Counted from the first letter of the stretch, positions 11,501-22,080 are shown. The stretch is DNA of 64,000 bases from Fistularia commersonii (GCA_037954325.1 JBBMNZ010000001.1:13706758-13770757), one strand, 5' to 3'. Numbers and translations are program-made. Notes: generated by a model from the letters alone, not told the origin.

Positions 11501-14500
11501 GGGAAAAGGAGGGGGGGCAGGATGTAACTTGAGCCCAAACACATGGATGTTAATCAAGCTATTCTATTTTTATGTCACATTGATTGTGTATTTTCTTTGC
11601 AAATGCCGTATTCATGTTTTCCTGTATGCCAGAATGATTCATTCAGTGATGCTCACCAGTAGAGCTTCATGCAGTTGCTTCCTCCCACATCACCAAATGT
11701 CACTGCTGTTTGCCTTTTGGTTCAGTTGCCGGTTAAACCATACTGTCAATCCAACATATATCATGTTTTTTAAAGCTTATTTTTGCTAAACATTAATGTC
11801 TGGCATATTGCACTGACCAAAAAGCTTATGCCAACAAAAAGAAAAAAATGAAACTGTCAAACTGACGACTCCTGACGAGTACAGCTCAAAATATCCAAGA
11901 GTACACCATAATTATCAGTTACATCCTTAACTGATGTTTTTACATTTAAAACAGCAGTGGTCAACGAGCAGCCATCAGAGAGCCAGAGAATATGCTATCT
12001 AATCAGGTCACCTGAAGATGTTAATGTATTAAGAAGTATTCTTAACTGTAGTTTTCTGAATCCTATCACTAACACCGCAGCATCTCTGACCTGTAGATAC
12101 TGGATCCAGGAATTCTGGATGATGTTCCGCTTACACCACAGCTTGTCAGACAGCTTGGACCAGCTCAGGGAGCTGATCAGAGAGCAGGGACAGGAGCATC
12201 TTTGCTCTCTCCTAGAGACCAAATGGATGTAAGTGTCAAAGTCAGGCCAGCTGTCAACTGAGACATTAGGCCTACACATGACTCTGAGCTCAGAATTTGG
12301 ACTTTTCCGTCAAAGGTCTGGAAAGCAAAAATGCATATAGACACACATACACACCATGCAGGTCTGATACCCTAATGGCAAAGTCATTTTAATTTACAGT
12401 CATCACAAAAAATGATGTACAAACATACTTGTATACTACTGTGATATTCACCAGGGCGGGGGGTGTATAAAATATGAATATGAAAACTGGGGAGGCATAA
12501 TTTACATCCAGACTCAAATCAGTGCCAATAAGACTTGTTTTCACGGTTTTGATCATTCACATAAAAAAATCCATTAAACTGGAAGTTTTCAAATATTACC
12601 TAAAAAGAAAAAAAGAAAAGCTACAATATGATTCTTATCTAAAAAGTGTTAAAAAATTACCAAAATACACTTTTGGAGGAAAAAAAAATCAATCTACACA
12701 ACACTATTAGCAGTAATCTTATTTAAGGTGTATATTGTAGAGGTAAGGTCAAAGACAAATTTCCTTTGATTTCATTTTGCCCTAGAGCAGGGGTGTCACA
12801 AAGTCATTTGCATTGTGTATGTGCCTCTGGATTATCTTATCTCATCGTCTATAAATCCATATTGAAAGATAAGCATCTATTCTATGCTTCATGAGTTTTC
12901 CATAGCACCCAGCCCTTACCCCCCCCCCCCCCCCCATCCCCATGTTTACTCATTGTGAAGGTGGTTCTGTTAAACTCTAGAAATGAGCGGGATTGGTCAT
13001 GGAAAGCCAGCCAGAAGATCAAAGCTAATTGCAGCAAAAAGAGAAAGGTCTCGCTCCTCTTCGACCACCTGGAACCCATTGAACTGGCTGAACACCTCAC
13101 CTTCCTGGAGTTCAAATCATTTTGCAGGATATCAGTGAGTTCTCACATTTCCTTCAAGACAGATTATTGGGTGCATATTTTTAGGACTTGTTTTCAGGCC
13201 TCAGCCACGAAATTCCGGACCATTTTTGTGCATCTAATTACACCTCCTTCCTCTCTGTTCTCACTAGTTTGTTGACTACCAGAATTACATTCGCAGCTGC
13301 TGCATTAAGGACATCCCCCTAATGGAGCGATCCATTGCCCTGTGTAATGGAATCTCCCAGTGGGTTCAGCTGATGGTTCTGAGTAGGCCGACAGCCCAGC
13401 TGAGAGCTGAGGTTTTCACCAAGTTTATTCACGTGGCACAGGTAGTGGTCAATTTAACCCTTTATCTAATCATTGATGCAGCTCTGAACCAGCAAAATTT
13501 CATCCTGGCATGCGTGAAGCTGCAAATCCAGTTTATCACACACCTTATCTAACCGTCACACACTGAATAACACTATAGGTGCTCCATAGCCACTAGTTTC
13601 ATAATACCTTTTCACACAGAAGAGGTTATGATTCAGAATTGCCCTGCTCCAGGCTTTTAGAGATTCGAAAGGTTTTTACCGATAGAAAAATATGAAGTGA
13701 ATGCAGGGTGATGGTGTTAGGAAGCGGAACACACTTCTCAGAAGTCTGTGGAAGTGGATAAGAGAAGGAAAAAAGCCAAGAGCAGTGAGTGATCAGATCA
13801 TGCTTGTTAAAACCACTGTAGTTTGAAGTTGCATGCAGTGACGTGCGAGCTCCTGAGAGCCATCCCCCAGCCTCATACTCTGGAGCTCCACTTGAACTTG
13901 AACATTAATGCACCAGTCTGCTGCTGTGGCTGCTGCTGTTGCTGCTGCTCACTGCTTTTCAACCTCAAAACCCAAGTGTGAATTAATACATTTCACACTG
14001 TAATGCTCCAGCTACAGCATGAATCAGTCTGAAAAGTGCAGACAAAAGAGCGAGACATCAGTTCCAAGTAAGAAAAACTAACAATATGAGTGGTTTATGT
14101 AACTGCTTTTGTCGATTATGTAACCAGGGTTAGTTTAGCAGTGGATGTTTTTACCTGTGTACCTACGTAGACAGATTTGTGCTTTCCGTATGTGTCCACC
14201 AGAGTCTACATGTTATGCATAACTACAACACACTAATGGCGGTGGTTGGAGGGCTTTGTCACAGCTCTATCTCCAGACTGAAGGATACCACCTCACATGT
14301 GCCTAGCGAAGCCATCAAGGTAAAGAACAGCACTGTAGAGACACTGTAGTGATCACAAGTTATTGCCTGGGAAAAAAATAAGTTGGATTTTGAGAGTCAA
14401 AATAGGTTTAACAATATGAGACAAAGAGTAAACCTCATAAAATAAAAAAACACAGAAATGAAATACAGCAATTCACAAGTCTAAAGCATTGACTTCAAGG

Positions 14501-17500
14501 TCTATATTTCTAGTCATGCCAAATAAAAGGAAATTGTCAGGATACATTTTTACCTGTCTTTTTAAATATGTGAGTGTGCTGGCTTATCTCCATGGGAAAT
14601 GTTTTTCAAAGCTCAAGGTTATTAAAAAATGTTGCACTATTTTTGATTGTCCTGGAAATGTCAAACTAACCCTGGAGACTTCTTGACATCAGGTTGTGAA
14701 TAAGGGACTTGTTAATGTCCTTTAACCCCATTCCATTAGGATGTCTCAAAAGGAGACATATTCATCTTTGTATGTCATTGATAAGATTATATTGAAGCAG
14801 TGTATTTTTAAAGAGGCAAACATGTCCTTTTTTTATCCTCAGGTACTGAATGAAATGACAGATCTGCTGTCATCCTGCAGAAACTATGACAACTATAGAC
14901 AAGCATTCAACAGATGTACCGGTTTTAAAATCCCCATCCTCGGTGTCCACCTTAAAGACCTGATCTCGGTCAACGAGGCCATGTCAGACTATGTGGAAGA
15001 CAACAAAGTGAACATGCAGAAGCTGCAGGCGCTCTACAGTCACATTAATGAGCTGATCCAGCTCCAGCAGATCGCACCGCCACTGGATGCAAATAAGGAC
15101 CTCGTCCATCTTTTAACGGTAGTGTCAGTCTCAGCGTCTTTCAATGGTTGTTTATCCCTTTAATTCACGGGGTCGTATTAAACACAAATGCAGACGCAAA
15201 TGACTGTGTTAAAGCATGTGGATTGTCCGCAATTGTGTGGGTGTGATGATAGACTGTAATCAATGAGTGTGTGTGGGTGACAAACTGAGCGAGGGAGGAT
15301 GGATGAGTTCAGTTTGCTGTTTTGTCTGTGTGCGCCGCTGTAATTATACTTGAACAGCTGTATGCCCTTGAAGAGACAGTAGTTCCCCTTTGACTGAAAT
15401 TCTGCACCATCAAAATTTGTTTCAGAATGTTCATAGACACTGAGCCTTTTCTGTTTGTCTTCACGTGCTGATGTTATATTTTCATACACGCAGCTGTCTT
15501 TGGACCTTTACTACACTGAAGATGAAATCTATGAGTTGTCATATGCTCGGGAACCCAAGAACTGTAAAGCGGCTGTAAGTGACTGAAGCAGAAAATCTAG
15601 TTTACTGTGCTAAATTAATAACTCCAATACTAATCAATACTAATGAATGTGTTGACTCTATCCAATGAGAACCTCCACACCACATTTCCCGTCTTTTGGA
15701 TATATATGCATTTATATGTGTGCTGTTTGTTTTTCAATTTTTAACACTTGTTTACAAAATTTTTTACACTACTAATTTCTTGCATGAAATAAATTGGTCT
15801 CTGCGTTAAGCTCATCATGGGTGACCATGAACGGAGGGCAAAGCCACTTAGCAGCTCCCAAGGAACAGTTAGGGGTTCAGTGCGCAACAACACTTCAACG
15901 GCCTAGCAGGAGCCCAGGAATTGGACCAGATATATGGGGTTCTAAGATGAAGCAACAGTAAATTAATCTGAAGCTTTGCAGACTGGGAACATGAAGAATC
16001 CGCCAGACTAATATTTTCACAAGTTGATAAAAATCCACCTCGAGGTTTTCATGCAGTTGTGGTTTAGAAGTCCTAGATGAAAATCCACCAATCCACATAT
16101 ATAAGCAGCAGGCCTAGAGGAAGACCGAGGAGGAGATTAATGGATGGAGTGAAAGCAGACATGAAATTAGTTAGTGTGAGGGAAGAGGATGCAGAAAATA
16201 GGGATAGATGGAGGCAGATGATTTGCAATGGTGACACCTGAAGGGGAACACGTGAAAGTAAAAAATGATTATGTATAAAAGGTGATAAAAAATGTGAATA
16301 TTCAAACTTAAGGGGTCAGTATTGTGTGTTCAACATATTTGAAGTCCAGTTCTTAGAATGCATTCTCAGGTTCTTGACTTAAGCAAATACAGTTCCTGGA
16401 AAAACATTAAATTCACTATTAATAATTAGTCTCATGCACTTATTCATGTAGGTGTTTCTTGATTTATTTATTTATTTATTAATGATTTATTTTTATTTAT
16501 TCTTTTTGTCTTTTTTGCAAGATAATACTAAATAAGATAATCTTTTTTTTTTTTTTCAGCCAGCCACTCCCTCAAGACCACCAGTTATTGTCGCCTGGGC
16601 ATCAGGGGTGGCTCCTAAACCTGACCCCCGAACTATCAGCAAACACGTGCAGAGAATGGTGGATGTAAGTACATGCTTTCTTCACGTAGAATCTGTTACA
16701 TAACTAAAGTCAAAGGTTCAAACTATTTTTTTGAACTATTCACCATTTCCTCCAACTGTTCATTGATAGCCAAGCAACACTTATTTATTTTCCTCTTCTG
16801 TTCCACAGTCCGTGTTTAAAAACTATGATCACGATGAGAACGGCTTCATTTCTCAAGGGGACTTTGAGAAAATTGCTGCTAGCTTTCCATTTTCCTTCTG
16901 TGTCATGGACAAAGAGAAGTGAGTGTTTGACAGACCAAACACTTGCTCTTTTGCAACTTCAAAAGAGAGGAAGCAAAAGCTGTATTTGGAGTAATGAGTA
17001 TAGAAACAGGAAACATAAAATAGCTGCACAACCAGCCAAACCACTAAGTATTCATAGTTTTCTTATGCCTGTCTCATAGTACATGATTTCAGAGAGCACA
17101 AAGAAGCCCCTTTTTCATCAGTTAACTATTAACAATCCAAAAAATGATTTGAGTAGCTGGCAACATCAGTAGACCAGATCCCACAAGAATGATAATAAAT
17201 AATGTTATCTTGAAATCTATTTCATATACATTGAGTTAATTAGGTGTAAACCTGCAAATATAACAAATGTTTTTGTGTTGGGTGTCCAGAGAAGGCCTGG
17301 TCAGCAGAGATGAGATCACAGCCTATTTCATGCGTGCCAGTGTCATCTGCTCCAAATTAGGCCTTGGCTTTGTCCACAACTTTCAGGAGACCACATACAT
17401 GAAACCTACCTTTTGTGACAACTGCTCAGGATTTGTAAGTCACCACACAAGCTAAGAGATGAACATATATATATATATTATTTTTTTTAACCTTTTTTCA

Positions 17501-19104
17501 GTTTATTAATGCAATAATCCTTTTTGGTTTTATCTCTCTACAGTTATGGGGTGTCATAAAGCAAGGCTACAGATGCAGAGGTAATTAAAAAAATTACATT
17601 TAAAAAGGTCTTCCTTTTTTCTTTTTTTTTTTACTTTTGTGCAATTGCTTGTACCGGTCAATCTTTGGCCGATGCCATTTACTTTAGGATACCTTCACTG
17701 AATAGACTTTGTAATGAGTACAGGAAGACTGCCTTTTGTGGTGAGTGGTTAAAATGGTACCAAACTAAAATGTGTGGTTTGCATGTTGCTTGCTGAACCT
17801 TGCAACAACTGAAAATAAATCAAAAAAAACAAAACAGCATTTACAAAGAAAAGAGGAGTTCCCCCTCCCCTATCATTAAAAAAGAGATCCGAGACTAGGT
17901 TTTCTGTCTCAAAATGAGCCTCCCTAGGACCGAGATTTTCATTTGAAGAACAGATAATGTTCAGAGAGAAGTAAGATCTTGGAGTTACACGAACACTTGC
18001 CTTTGTTTTAACATGTTTTGCATTTCTGCTCAGACTGTGGAATGAACTGCCACAAACTGTGCAAGGATCAGGTGGCCTTCGAGTGCAAGAACACCAAAGT
18101 GACAAACACCATCGACAGTCCGACAAGCTCCACCACAGTCCCTTTGGGTATCTCAGAGGGTGGGTATATCACAAAGATTTCCCATGGCTCCATATACACA
18201 TGCAGTATTTACCACATTAGTAAATTAAAAAAAAATGTTCATGTATGAACAAGTAGGATTGTCAGATCCATATAGAAACGACTGTTTACTACAACTCTAA
18301 ATCATGTCAAATGAAAGGGTGTATGTGAATAAGATTTTAGCATCATCGAATGCTTGCTTTCCATGTAGATTACCTCCCATTTTGTTGATTTTCAGACACG
18401 CTGGCTACAGAGTTGCTTGCCTTCTGTCTTATACGATGAGCAAAAAATGTTGTACTCAAAGTGCATAAACATTGAGGACTTAGAGGCAAATTCAAGAAAA
18501 ATACTTTTAGATTTTTGTTGTGAGGTGTTGCTATTTTTTGATGCATTTTATGTCCTATTTGCAGGTTCAGAGGAATCTCTCTACCCAGACCCCTCAGATG
18601 ACAGCAAAGACTTCAGCCTGGAATCCCCTGTGGCATCACTTCTAAGGCCCCAGAGGGTCCATAGTGGCACCCAGACAGAAGGCCCAGAGACCTCTCAACC
18701 TCATTCTTCTCTGCTGATCCCGGCACCACCCCCCCTCACGTCCTGCCCTAGCCCGGTGCCCCAGAGAAAACAGCGACACTGTGCCAAGTGGGAAAACAGA
18801 ACCTCTGTTGTGCAGAAGGCCTTAATGACAGAAGAAGACAGCAAATCTTTCTGCGAATCTCTGGAATCAGTGAGTACACTTGATTTATACTGTACATGTC
18901 ATTTTCTGTCTCAGCCACAACCCAGCGCTTGAAGACTGTGCTGTTAATCCCCTCATGTGACTTTATCAGGATAACCAGCGGCTCCAGAAAGCCAATGAGA
19001 CACTACGGAGGAAGCTGAAGGAGGCAGAGCGAGAGGTGGAGGTCCTAAAGACACTGTTGAAGAGGCATGCTCTCCATCCTGTTGATGAGGATTCTTCAAC
19101 CTAA
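5489..19104 (+). CDS. rasgrp1: RAS guanyl-releasing protein 1, complete 17-exon gene
   Basis: Encodes a guanine nucleotide exchange factor that loads Ras with GTP at membranes in response to diacylglycerol and calcium, best known in T and B cell receptor signalling. Joining 17 exons gives 2,313 bases, 770 residues plus stop (human about 797). Order: N-terminal extension; REM region about 60-185; CDC25 catalytic domain about 200-430 with GGLCHSSISRL near 308; EF-hands with loops at 492-503 and 519-530; C1 zinc finger with intact H551, C564, C567, C581, C584, H589, C592 and C600; a Ser/Pro linker with GTQTE and AKWEN motifs; C-terminal coiled coil 727-770. The coiled coil and the FSFCVMDK segment favour RASGRP1 over RASGRP2, 3 or 4. 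All exon phases agree. The start at 5489 was chosen for its GCCATGG context; in-frame ATGs at 5447 and 5423 have weak contexts and would add 14 or 22 residues. Confidence 0.93.
6052..6227 (+). CDS. rasgrp1: rasgrp1 exon 2
   Basis: The acceptor CTTGTGTTCCTCAAG precedes the exon and the donor is GTGAGT at 6228. It keeps frame with exon 1, encodes a basic, Pro-rich segment and then the conserved MSLGHLTKGATWEELIHACL that opens the REM region. The final split codon is phase 1. Confidence 0.88.
6228..10456 (+). other. rasgrp1: rasgrp1 intron 2 (4.2 kb)
   Basis: The longest intron of the gene. It has no recognisable coding exon. A GC-richer patch at about 9410-9550 ends in a GTGAGT donor-like site and could be an alternative first exon. 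Confidence 0.85.
10457..10562 (+). CDS. rasgrp1: rasgrp1 exon 3 (REM region)
   Basis: Starts after TCTCTGGCAG and encodes the REM helices including ITLTMHRLLISSSDLLDKLI, which aligns with human VMLTMHRIVISSAELLQKVI. It ends after CTCATCGCTCA in phase 2. The next bases are ATATCCTTC, a U12-type donor, not GT. Confidence 0.9.
10563..11943 (+). other. rasgrp1: rasgrp1 intron 3, U12-type AT-AC intron
   Basis: The intron starts ATATCCTTC, matching the minor-spliceosome donor. Near the end is TCCTTAAC (11924-11931), matching the U12 branch site, 13 bases from a terminal AC at 11942-11943. Removing this interval restores the reading frame and gives IAQFKTAVV, with the same residue spacing as human ITLYKDALA. 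No GT-AG pair nearby gives a comparable join. Confidence 0.92.
11944..12006 (+). CDS. rasgrp1: rasgrp1 exon 4 (REM region)
   Basis: Encodes FKTAVVNEQPSESQRICYLI, aligned with the human segment ending KICYFVR at equal length. The donor is GTCACC at 12007, phase 2. The start is set by the AC end of the preceding U12 intron; the AG at 11953-11954 would cost residues and give no matching phase upstream. Confidence 0.88.
12097..12228 (+). CDS. rasgrp1: rasgrp1 exon 5 (REM region)
   Basis: The acceptor is CTGACCTGTAG and the donor GTAAGT at 12229. It encodes YWIQEFWMMF and the following helices of the REM region, aligned with human YWITEFWVMF. Confidence 0.9.
12919..12935. repeat. poly-C run
   Basis: Seventeen consecutive C residues in intron 5, about 45 bases upstream of exon 6. 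Confidence 0.9.
12981..13134 (+). CDS. rasgrp1: rasgrp1 exon 6 (start of CDC25 domain)
   Basis: Starts after AACTCTAG and ends before GTGAGT at 13135, phase 0. It encodes the linker RDWSWKASQKIK and then KKRKVSLLFDHLEP, the entry to the CDC25 domain. Ser193 (13009-13011) occupies the place of the PKC-phosphorylated Thr known in mammalian RasGRP1 and RasGRP3. Confidence 0.92.
13268..13441 (+). CDS. rasgrp1: rasgrp1 exon 7 (CDC25 domain)
   Basis: The acceptor is CTCACTAG and the donor GTAGTG. It encodes FVDYQNYIRSCC and then the strongly conserved MERSIALCNGISQWVQLMVL. Confidence 0.95.
14203..14319 (+). CDS. rasgrp1: rasgrp1 exon 8 (CDC25 domain)
   Basis: The acceptor is TGTCCACCAG and the donor GTAAAG. 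It encodes YNTLMAVVGGLCHSSISRLK, part of the catalytic core that contacts Ras. Confidence 0.94.
14843..15118 (+). CDS. rasgrp1: rasgrp1 exon 9 (CDC25 domain)
   Basis: The acceptor is TTTTTATCCTCAG and the donor GTAGTG. It has 92 whole codons including FKIPILGVHLKDLISVNEAM, which covers the helical hairpin of the CDC25 fold, and ends ANKDLVHLLT. Confidence 0.95.
15494..15574 (+). CDS. rasgrp1: rasgrp1 exon 10 (end of CDC25 domain)
   Basis: Lies between an ACACGCAG acceptor and a GTAAGT donor, with 27 whole codons encoding LSLDLYYTEDEIYELSYARE, nearly identical to human. Confidence 0.95.
15815..15930. repeat. dispersed fish repeat fragment in rasgrp1 intron 10
   Basis: Contains TTAGCAGCTCCCAAGGAACAGTTAGGGGTTC, a degenerate copy of a sequence I recognise as widely dispersed in fish genomes, here split in description: TTAGCAGCTCCC followed by GGTTAGGGGTTC-like bases. 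The family and the exact ends cannot be set by eye. Confidence 0.5.
16105..16262 (+). mobile_element. RTE-like LINE 3' end in rasgrp1 intron 10
   Basis: Encodes a degenerate C-terminal tail reading GRPRRRLMDGVK and ending RWRQMICNGDT before a stop. This matches the 3' end of the larger LINE at 34.2-37.2 kb (GRPKRRFMDVV and RWIHCGDP). It is a severely 5'-truncated insertion in the sense orientation of the gene. Confidence 0.75.
16560..16664 (+). CDS. rasgrp1: rasgrp1 exon 11 (linker before EF-hands)
   Basis: Preceded by a long poly-T tract and CAG, followed by GTAAGT. It encodes the Pro-rich linker and ASGVAPKPDPRTISKHVQRM, aligned with human SPKPDPKTISKHVQRM. Confidence 0.94.
16809..16918 (+). 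CDS. rasgrp1: rasgrp1 exon 12 (EF-hand 1)
   Basis: The acceptor is TTCCACAG and the donor GTGAGT at 16919. The loop DHDENGFISQGD (residues 492-503) is a canonical calcium loop except that position 12 is Asp (codon GAC at 16860-16862), where human has Glu. FSFCVMDK follows, as in RASGRP1. Confidence 0.94.
17290..17434 (+). CDS. rasgrp1: rasgrp1 exon 13 (EF-hand 2 and start of C1)
   Basis: The acceptor is GTGTCCAG and the donor GTAAGT. It completes the second EF loop (EGLVSRDE), then the linker helix and the first half of the C1 finger, HNFQETTYMKPTFCDNC. Confidence 0.94.
17544..17580 (+). CDS. rasgrp1: rasgrp1 exon 14 (C1 domain)
   Basis: A 37-base exon between CTCTCTACAG and GTAATT. It encodes LWGVIKQGYRCR, the hydrophobic rim of the C1 domain that inserts into diacylglycerol-containing membrane. 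Confidence 0.93.
18034..18159 (+). CDS. rasgrp1: rasgrp1 exon 15 (end of C1)
   Basis: The acceptor is TTTCTGCTCAG and the donor GTGGGT. It encodes DCGMNCHKLCKDQVAFEC, completing the zinc ligands, then a Ser/Thr-rich linker. Confidence 0.92.
18565..18869 (+). CDS. rasgrp1: rasgrp1 exon 16 (Ser/Pro-rich linker)
   Basis: The acceptor is CCTATTTGCAG and the donor GTGAGT at 18870. The exon is low in conservation but keeps the short motifs HSGTQTE, CPSPVPQRK and CAKWENRTS found near the same places in mammalian RASGRP1. Confidence 0.88.
18970..19104 (+). CDS. rasgrp1: rasgrp1 exon 17 (C-terminal coiled coil)
   Basis: Starts after TTTATCAG and ends at TAA. It encodes 44 residues with heptad-spaced Leu (RLQKANETLRRKL, then EVLKTLL), the C-terminal leucine-zipper-like helix typical of RASGRP1, which in mammals aids dimerisation and membrane recruitment. 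Confidence 0.92.
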   Translation, partial: DNQRLQKANETLRRKLKEAEREVEVLKTLLKRHALHPVDEDSST

Positions 19105-20855
19105 GCGCATATTAAAATAATCTCCTGGGAGAACAATCTGGACTGCTCATATACAGTACTCTTATTTTTACTGGTTAATGAGACCCAGACTTAGTATTAT
19201 AAGTATTAAGTTAGACACATAGCGTGTAGCCAGATATTGTGTTTTTATGAAATGGTGAATATGAAAAAAATCATCTATTGAGTGTGTCAATAACAAGAAA
19301 AGACCATTTCTTGACCACTACTCTAATAATCATTATGCTACATCATCAGTGAATTCAATGTCAAATATCAATTGAGTCATAGAAAACTGAAAACACATCA
19401 AAATACACCGGGGAACAAGCGATGTTACATATGAGGAACCGAATATGGATCACAAAATCAAACTTATTGTTACAGAAGTTGCAGTACACAATTTCTCTGT
19501 GTAATGGGAAGGATTATTGAATTAAGTGTTTTTTTTTTTTTTGTAATATAATCACTGGGTTTGATTAATTAGCTTCTAGATGTTTATGCTGAGATAAAGT
19601 GGAGCGCAAAGGCAGCTGTGCAGAAAAACGCAATGTTTTGAGAGATAACTTTTGTAATCCTTATTTATTCAGGATAGGTTCAGTAAAGGGAAGGATTTCT
19701 TGCAGAATTTCCGTCAAACACATGTACCCTGTTACACACATTCCCAACTGGAAGACACTGCAGCAATCTGATCAGCAGACATTGAGGGAGTCTAGTTGAG
19801 CAGATGAGGTTAAAGCCATTGCTCAAGGTGACCTCAGTTGTGTTAATGAGCAAGGGGCGAGCACTGGCACTGCTTTGTCTAACACCATATCCAGATTTCC
19901 TGTAGGTATTTCACCTACAACCTTGATGGTTGTTCATTCATTTTCATGTGTTGATGATGAAATCATAAGTACTGGTGGACGACTTTACTTCACTCACTGC
20001 TTATATAGATGCATCTGCATATACAGTATATGCTGTCACAAACACTACACAGTTCATTTAAAGAGTGAAACAGCTGAATATTTTGTATACTGGTACTTAC
20101 AAGTAATGTTCATGCTTTTGCATTTTGGCATTATATTGATATTTTGGTTTCAGTATACACTATTAAAACGCTTGGTAGCCCAATTAGTGAATACAATGAG
20201 CGGCCTTAAAACATGAAATTAAGAAAATATACATATTTTTGATATCTTGCAAAATACATTTCTCAAGTACATTAATAAATAACCCATTGTAATTAGAAGG
20301 TGAAGCAACTACATTACAACTTGGACAAACTTGTGTTATCTGGTCATATATGCACACAATAACCATACTATTTCAGCTTTCATTTAAAGTTAAGATATAA
20401 AAGTTAGGATATTGTAAATTGGAATTAAAGTTAAACGGATATGAACGACTGAAGATTTTTCATATTCATTGATTTATATTTCTGTTGTTATTGTCAATCT
20501 TAACCGATGATAGAATTCTATAATCCCATATAGTAATGTGACCTTCAGTGATGGTAGTCATTTCAAATATTTCTGTGAAATCATGATGTTACATTGAAGT
20601 AAGAAGAGGAAGGAAGAATTTGCTAAGATTTATGATCTTTTTTTTTTTTACAGTGTACAGTCACATTTGTACGGTTCACTGTTGCAGTGTTGTTTTGTGA
20701 ATGGATGTAGCATGTATGCTTATGTGCATGCATGTATTTTATGTAAATAGTATTCACATTGCCACTATATGGCAGTACCATATCAGTTACTTCAAAGAGC
20801 CTTCGTCTAAGTATTATTTTCTGTTCTAATAAATCCTGTCCATTTCAAATGAAGT
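19105..20855 (+). other. rasgrp1: rasgrp1 3' untranslated region
   Basis: AT-rich and without a convincing frame. The AATAAA at 20828-20833, followed by GT-rich sequence, is the best polyadenylation signal and gives a 3' UTR of about 1.75 kb. Earlier cleavage is possible. Confidence 0.6.
20828..20833 (+). terminator. rasgrp1: rasgrp1 polyadenylation signal
   Basis: A canonical AATAAA with TGTGTTTCAGTCTTTG about 25 bases downstream. Confidence 0.6.
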
Positions 20856-21652
20856 ACTTGTGTTTCAGTCTTTGAACACAGGGGGTCGCTAAAACCTCAT
20901 ATTGGTCCTGGAGTTTGAAATGCCAGAAAGTTCTGTTTTGCATCTTTATCAGTCATGCATTTTGGTGACATCAAAGAACAGGAAATCCTCAGAAACATTA
21001 CCGTTCTTAAAATGTATTTTGCTTTGTTTTGATATTATACTTTTCAGAGATCAGTTATACATAACCAGCAAAAAGTACTAAGATATTAGGAGTTATTTGA
21101 GATAATTGCAGCTACCAGAACAGCAAGTACGTATACAATAAACGGAGCATGTATTTAAGGATTGGGATAATACCAAGTTAGACATAAACATTCTGAATGC
21201 AAGGGCATTCAGCCTGTTCCCAAAGGTTTCACCACTGATAATGAGTCTAGCTTACAGTCAATGCTGGCTTATTGGATAAATAGAGGGTAGCTGTCTGTCG
21301 TAGAAGATTCAAACCTAAGTACCAAATCCTTGAGGACTCCTAAACCATTACGTGCAAACAGCAGGTGACTTCAAACAGTTACATTCTAATTCTTTGTGGC
21401 TATGATCATTCTTATACTTCAAATTCTTTCTTGTAGAACAAATTACACTATATTTTCATTTCTTGCAGCTATAATGACCTGCTGCCTTGCATAGACTGCT
21501 CACTGAGCACAGAGACCTCTTGAAAAAACAAAAGTGTCATAGGTCAAGCAGCTTGTCAGCACAGCATTCCTGACAAGTAATTTACATCTCAAAAGTGGCG
21601 AAAGCTAGCAGCAGATATTCATACATAGACACACATGTGTGTATATGTATAT

Positions 21653-21655
<3 letters not shown>

Positions 21656-21686
<31 letters not shown>
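21656..21686. repeat. (TA)n microsatellite
   Basis: About 15 TA units. Confidence 0.9.
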
Positions 21687-21690
<4 letters not shown>

Positions 21691-21975
21691 CATTGTGTGG
21701 CGACCCCAGATTAAAAGCTAAGGCTTCTGAACTGTCACTCTCCAGCCCTTCGCTGATCAGTGGACTGCAGGTTTGTCATGTAGGACGAGGTGATTGGAGG
21801 AGAGAGGCGAAGAGAGCGGGTCGGCGGGGTTGGGAGCAGGAAGATTCAAGAATGTAAAATGAGTGATGTGGAGTGCAGAGTCTAATATGGTTGTATCAAG
21901 AGAAGTTGTTGGGAATAAAGTGACATCTGGAGTGAAAGCCTCGTAGACACCTTCATTAAAGCATTACAATATACG

Positions 21976-22020
21976 TGTTTGTGTGTGTGTGTGTGTGGAC
22001 TATATGTGTTTGTGTGTGTG

Positions 22021-22080
<60 letters not shown>
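21976..22080. repeat. compound GT/TA/CA/TA repeat
   Basis: The order is GT units (to about 21997), a short spacer, TG units, TA units (22021-22031), CA units (to about 22055), then TA units. The TG and CA blocks are complementary, so the region can fold into a long hairpin. Confidence 0.9.

Noticed and set aside
11955..12006. A GT-AG version of rasgrp1 exon 4 starting after the AG at 11953-11954
   Set aside because: No GT donor near the end of exon 3 gives the matching phase, and conserved residues would be lost; the AT-AC join fits exactly.
12786..12812. CAGGGGTGTCACAAAGTCATTT, similar to the tip of some hAT transposons
   Set aside because: Only one short end is present, with no partner inverted repeat or target duplication seen.
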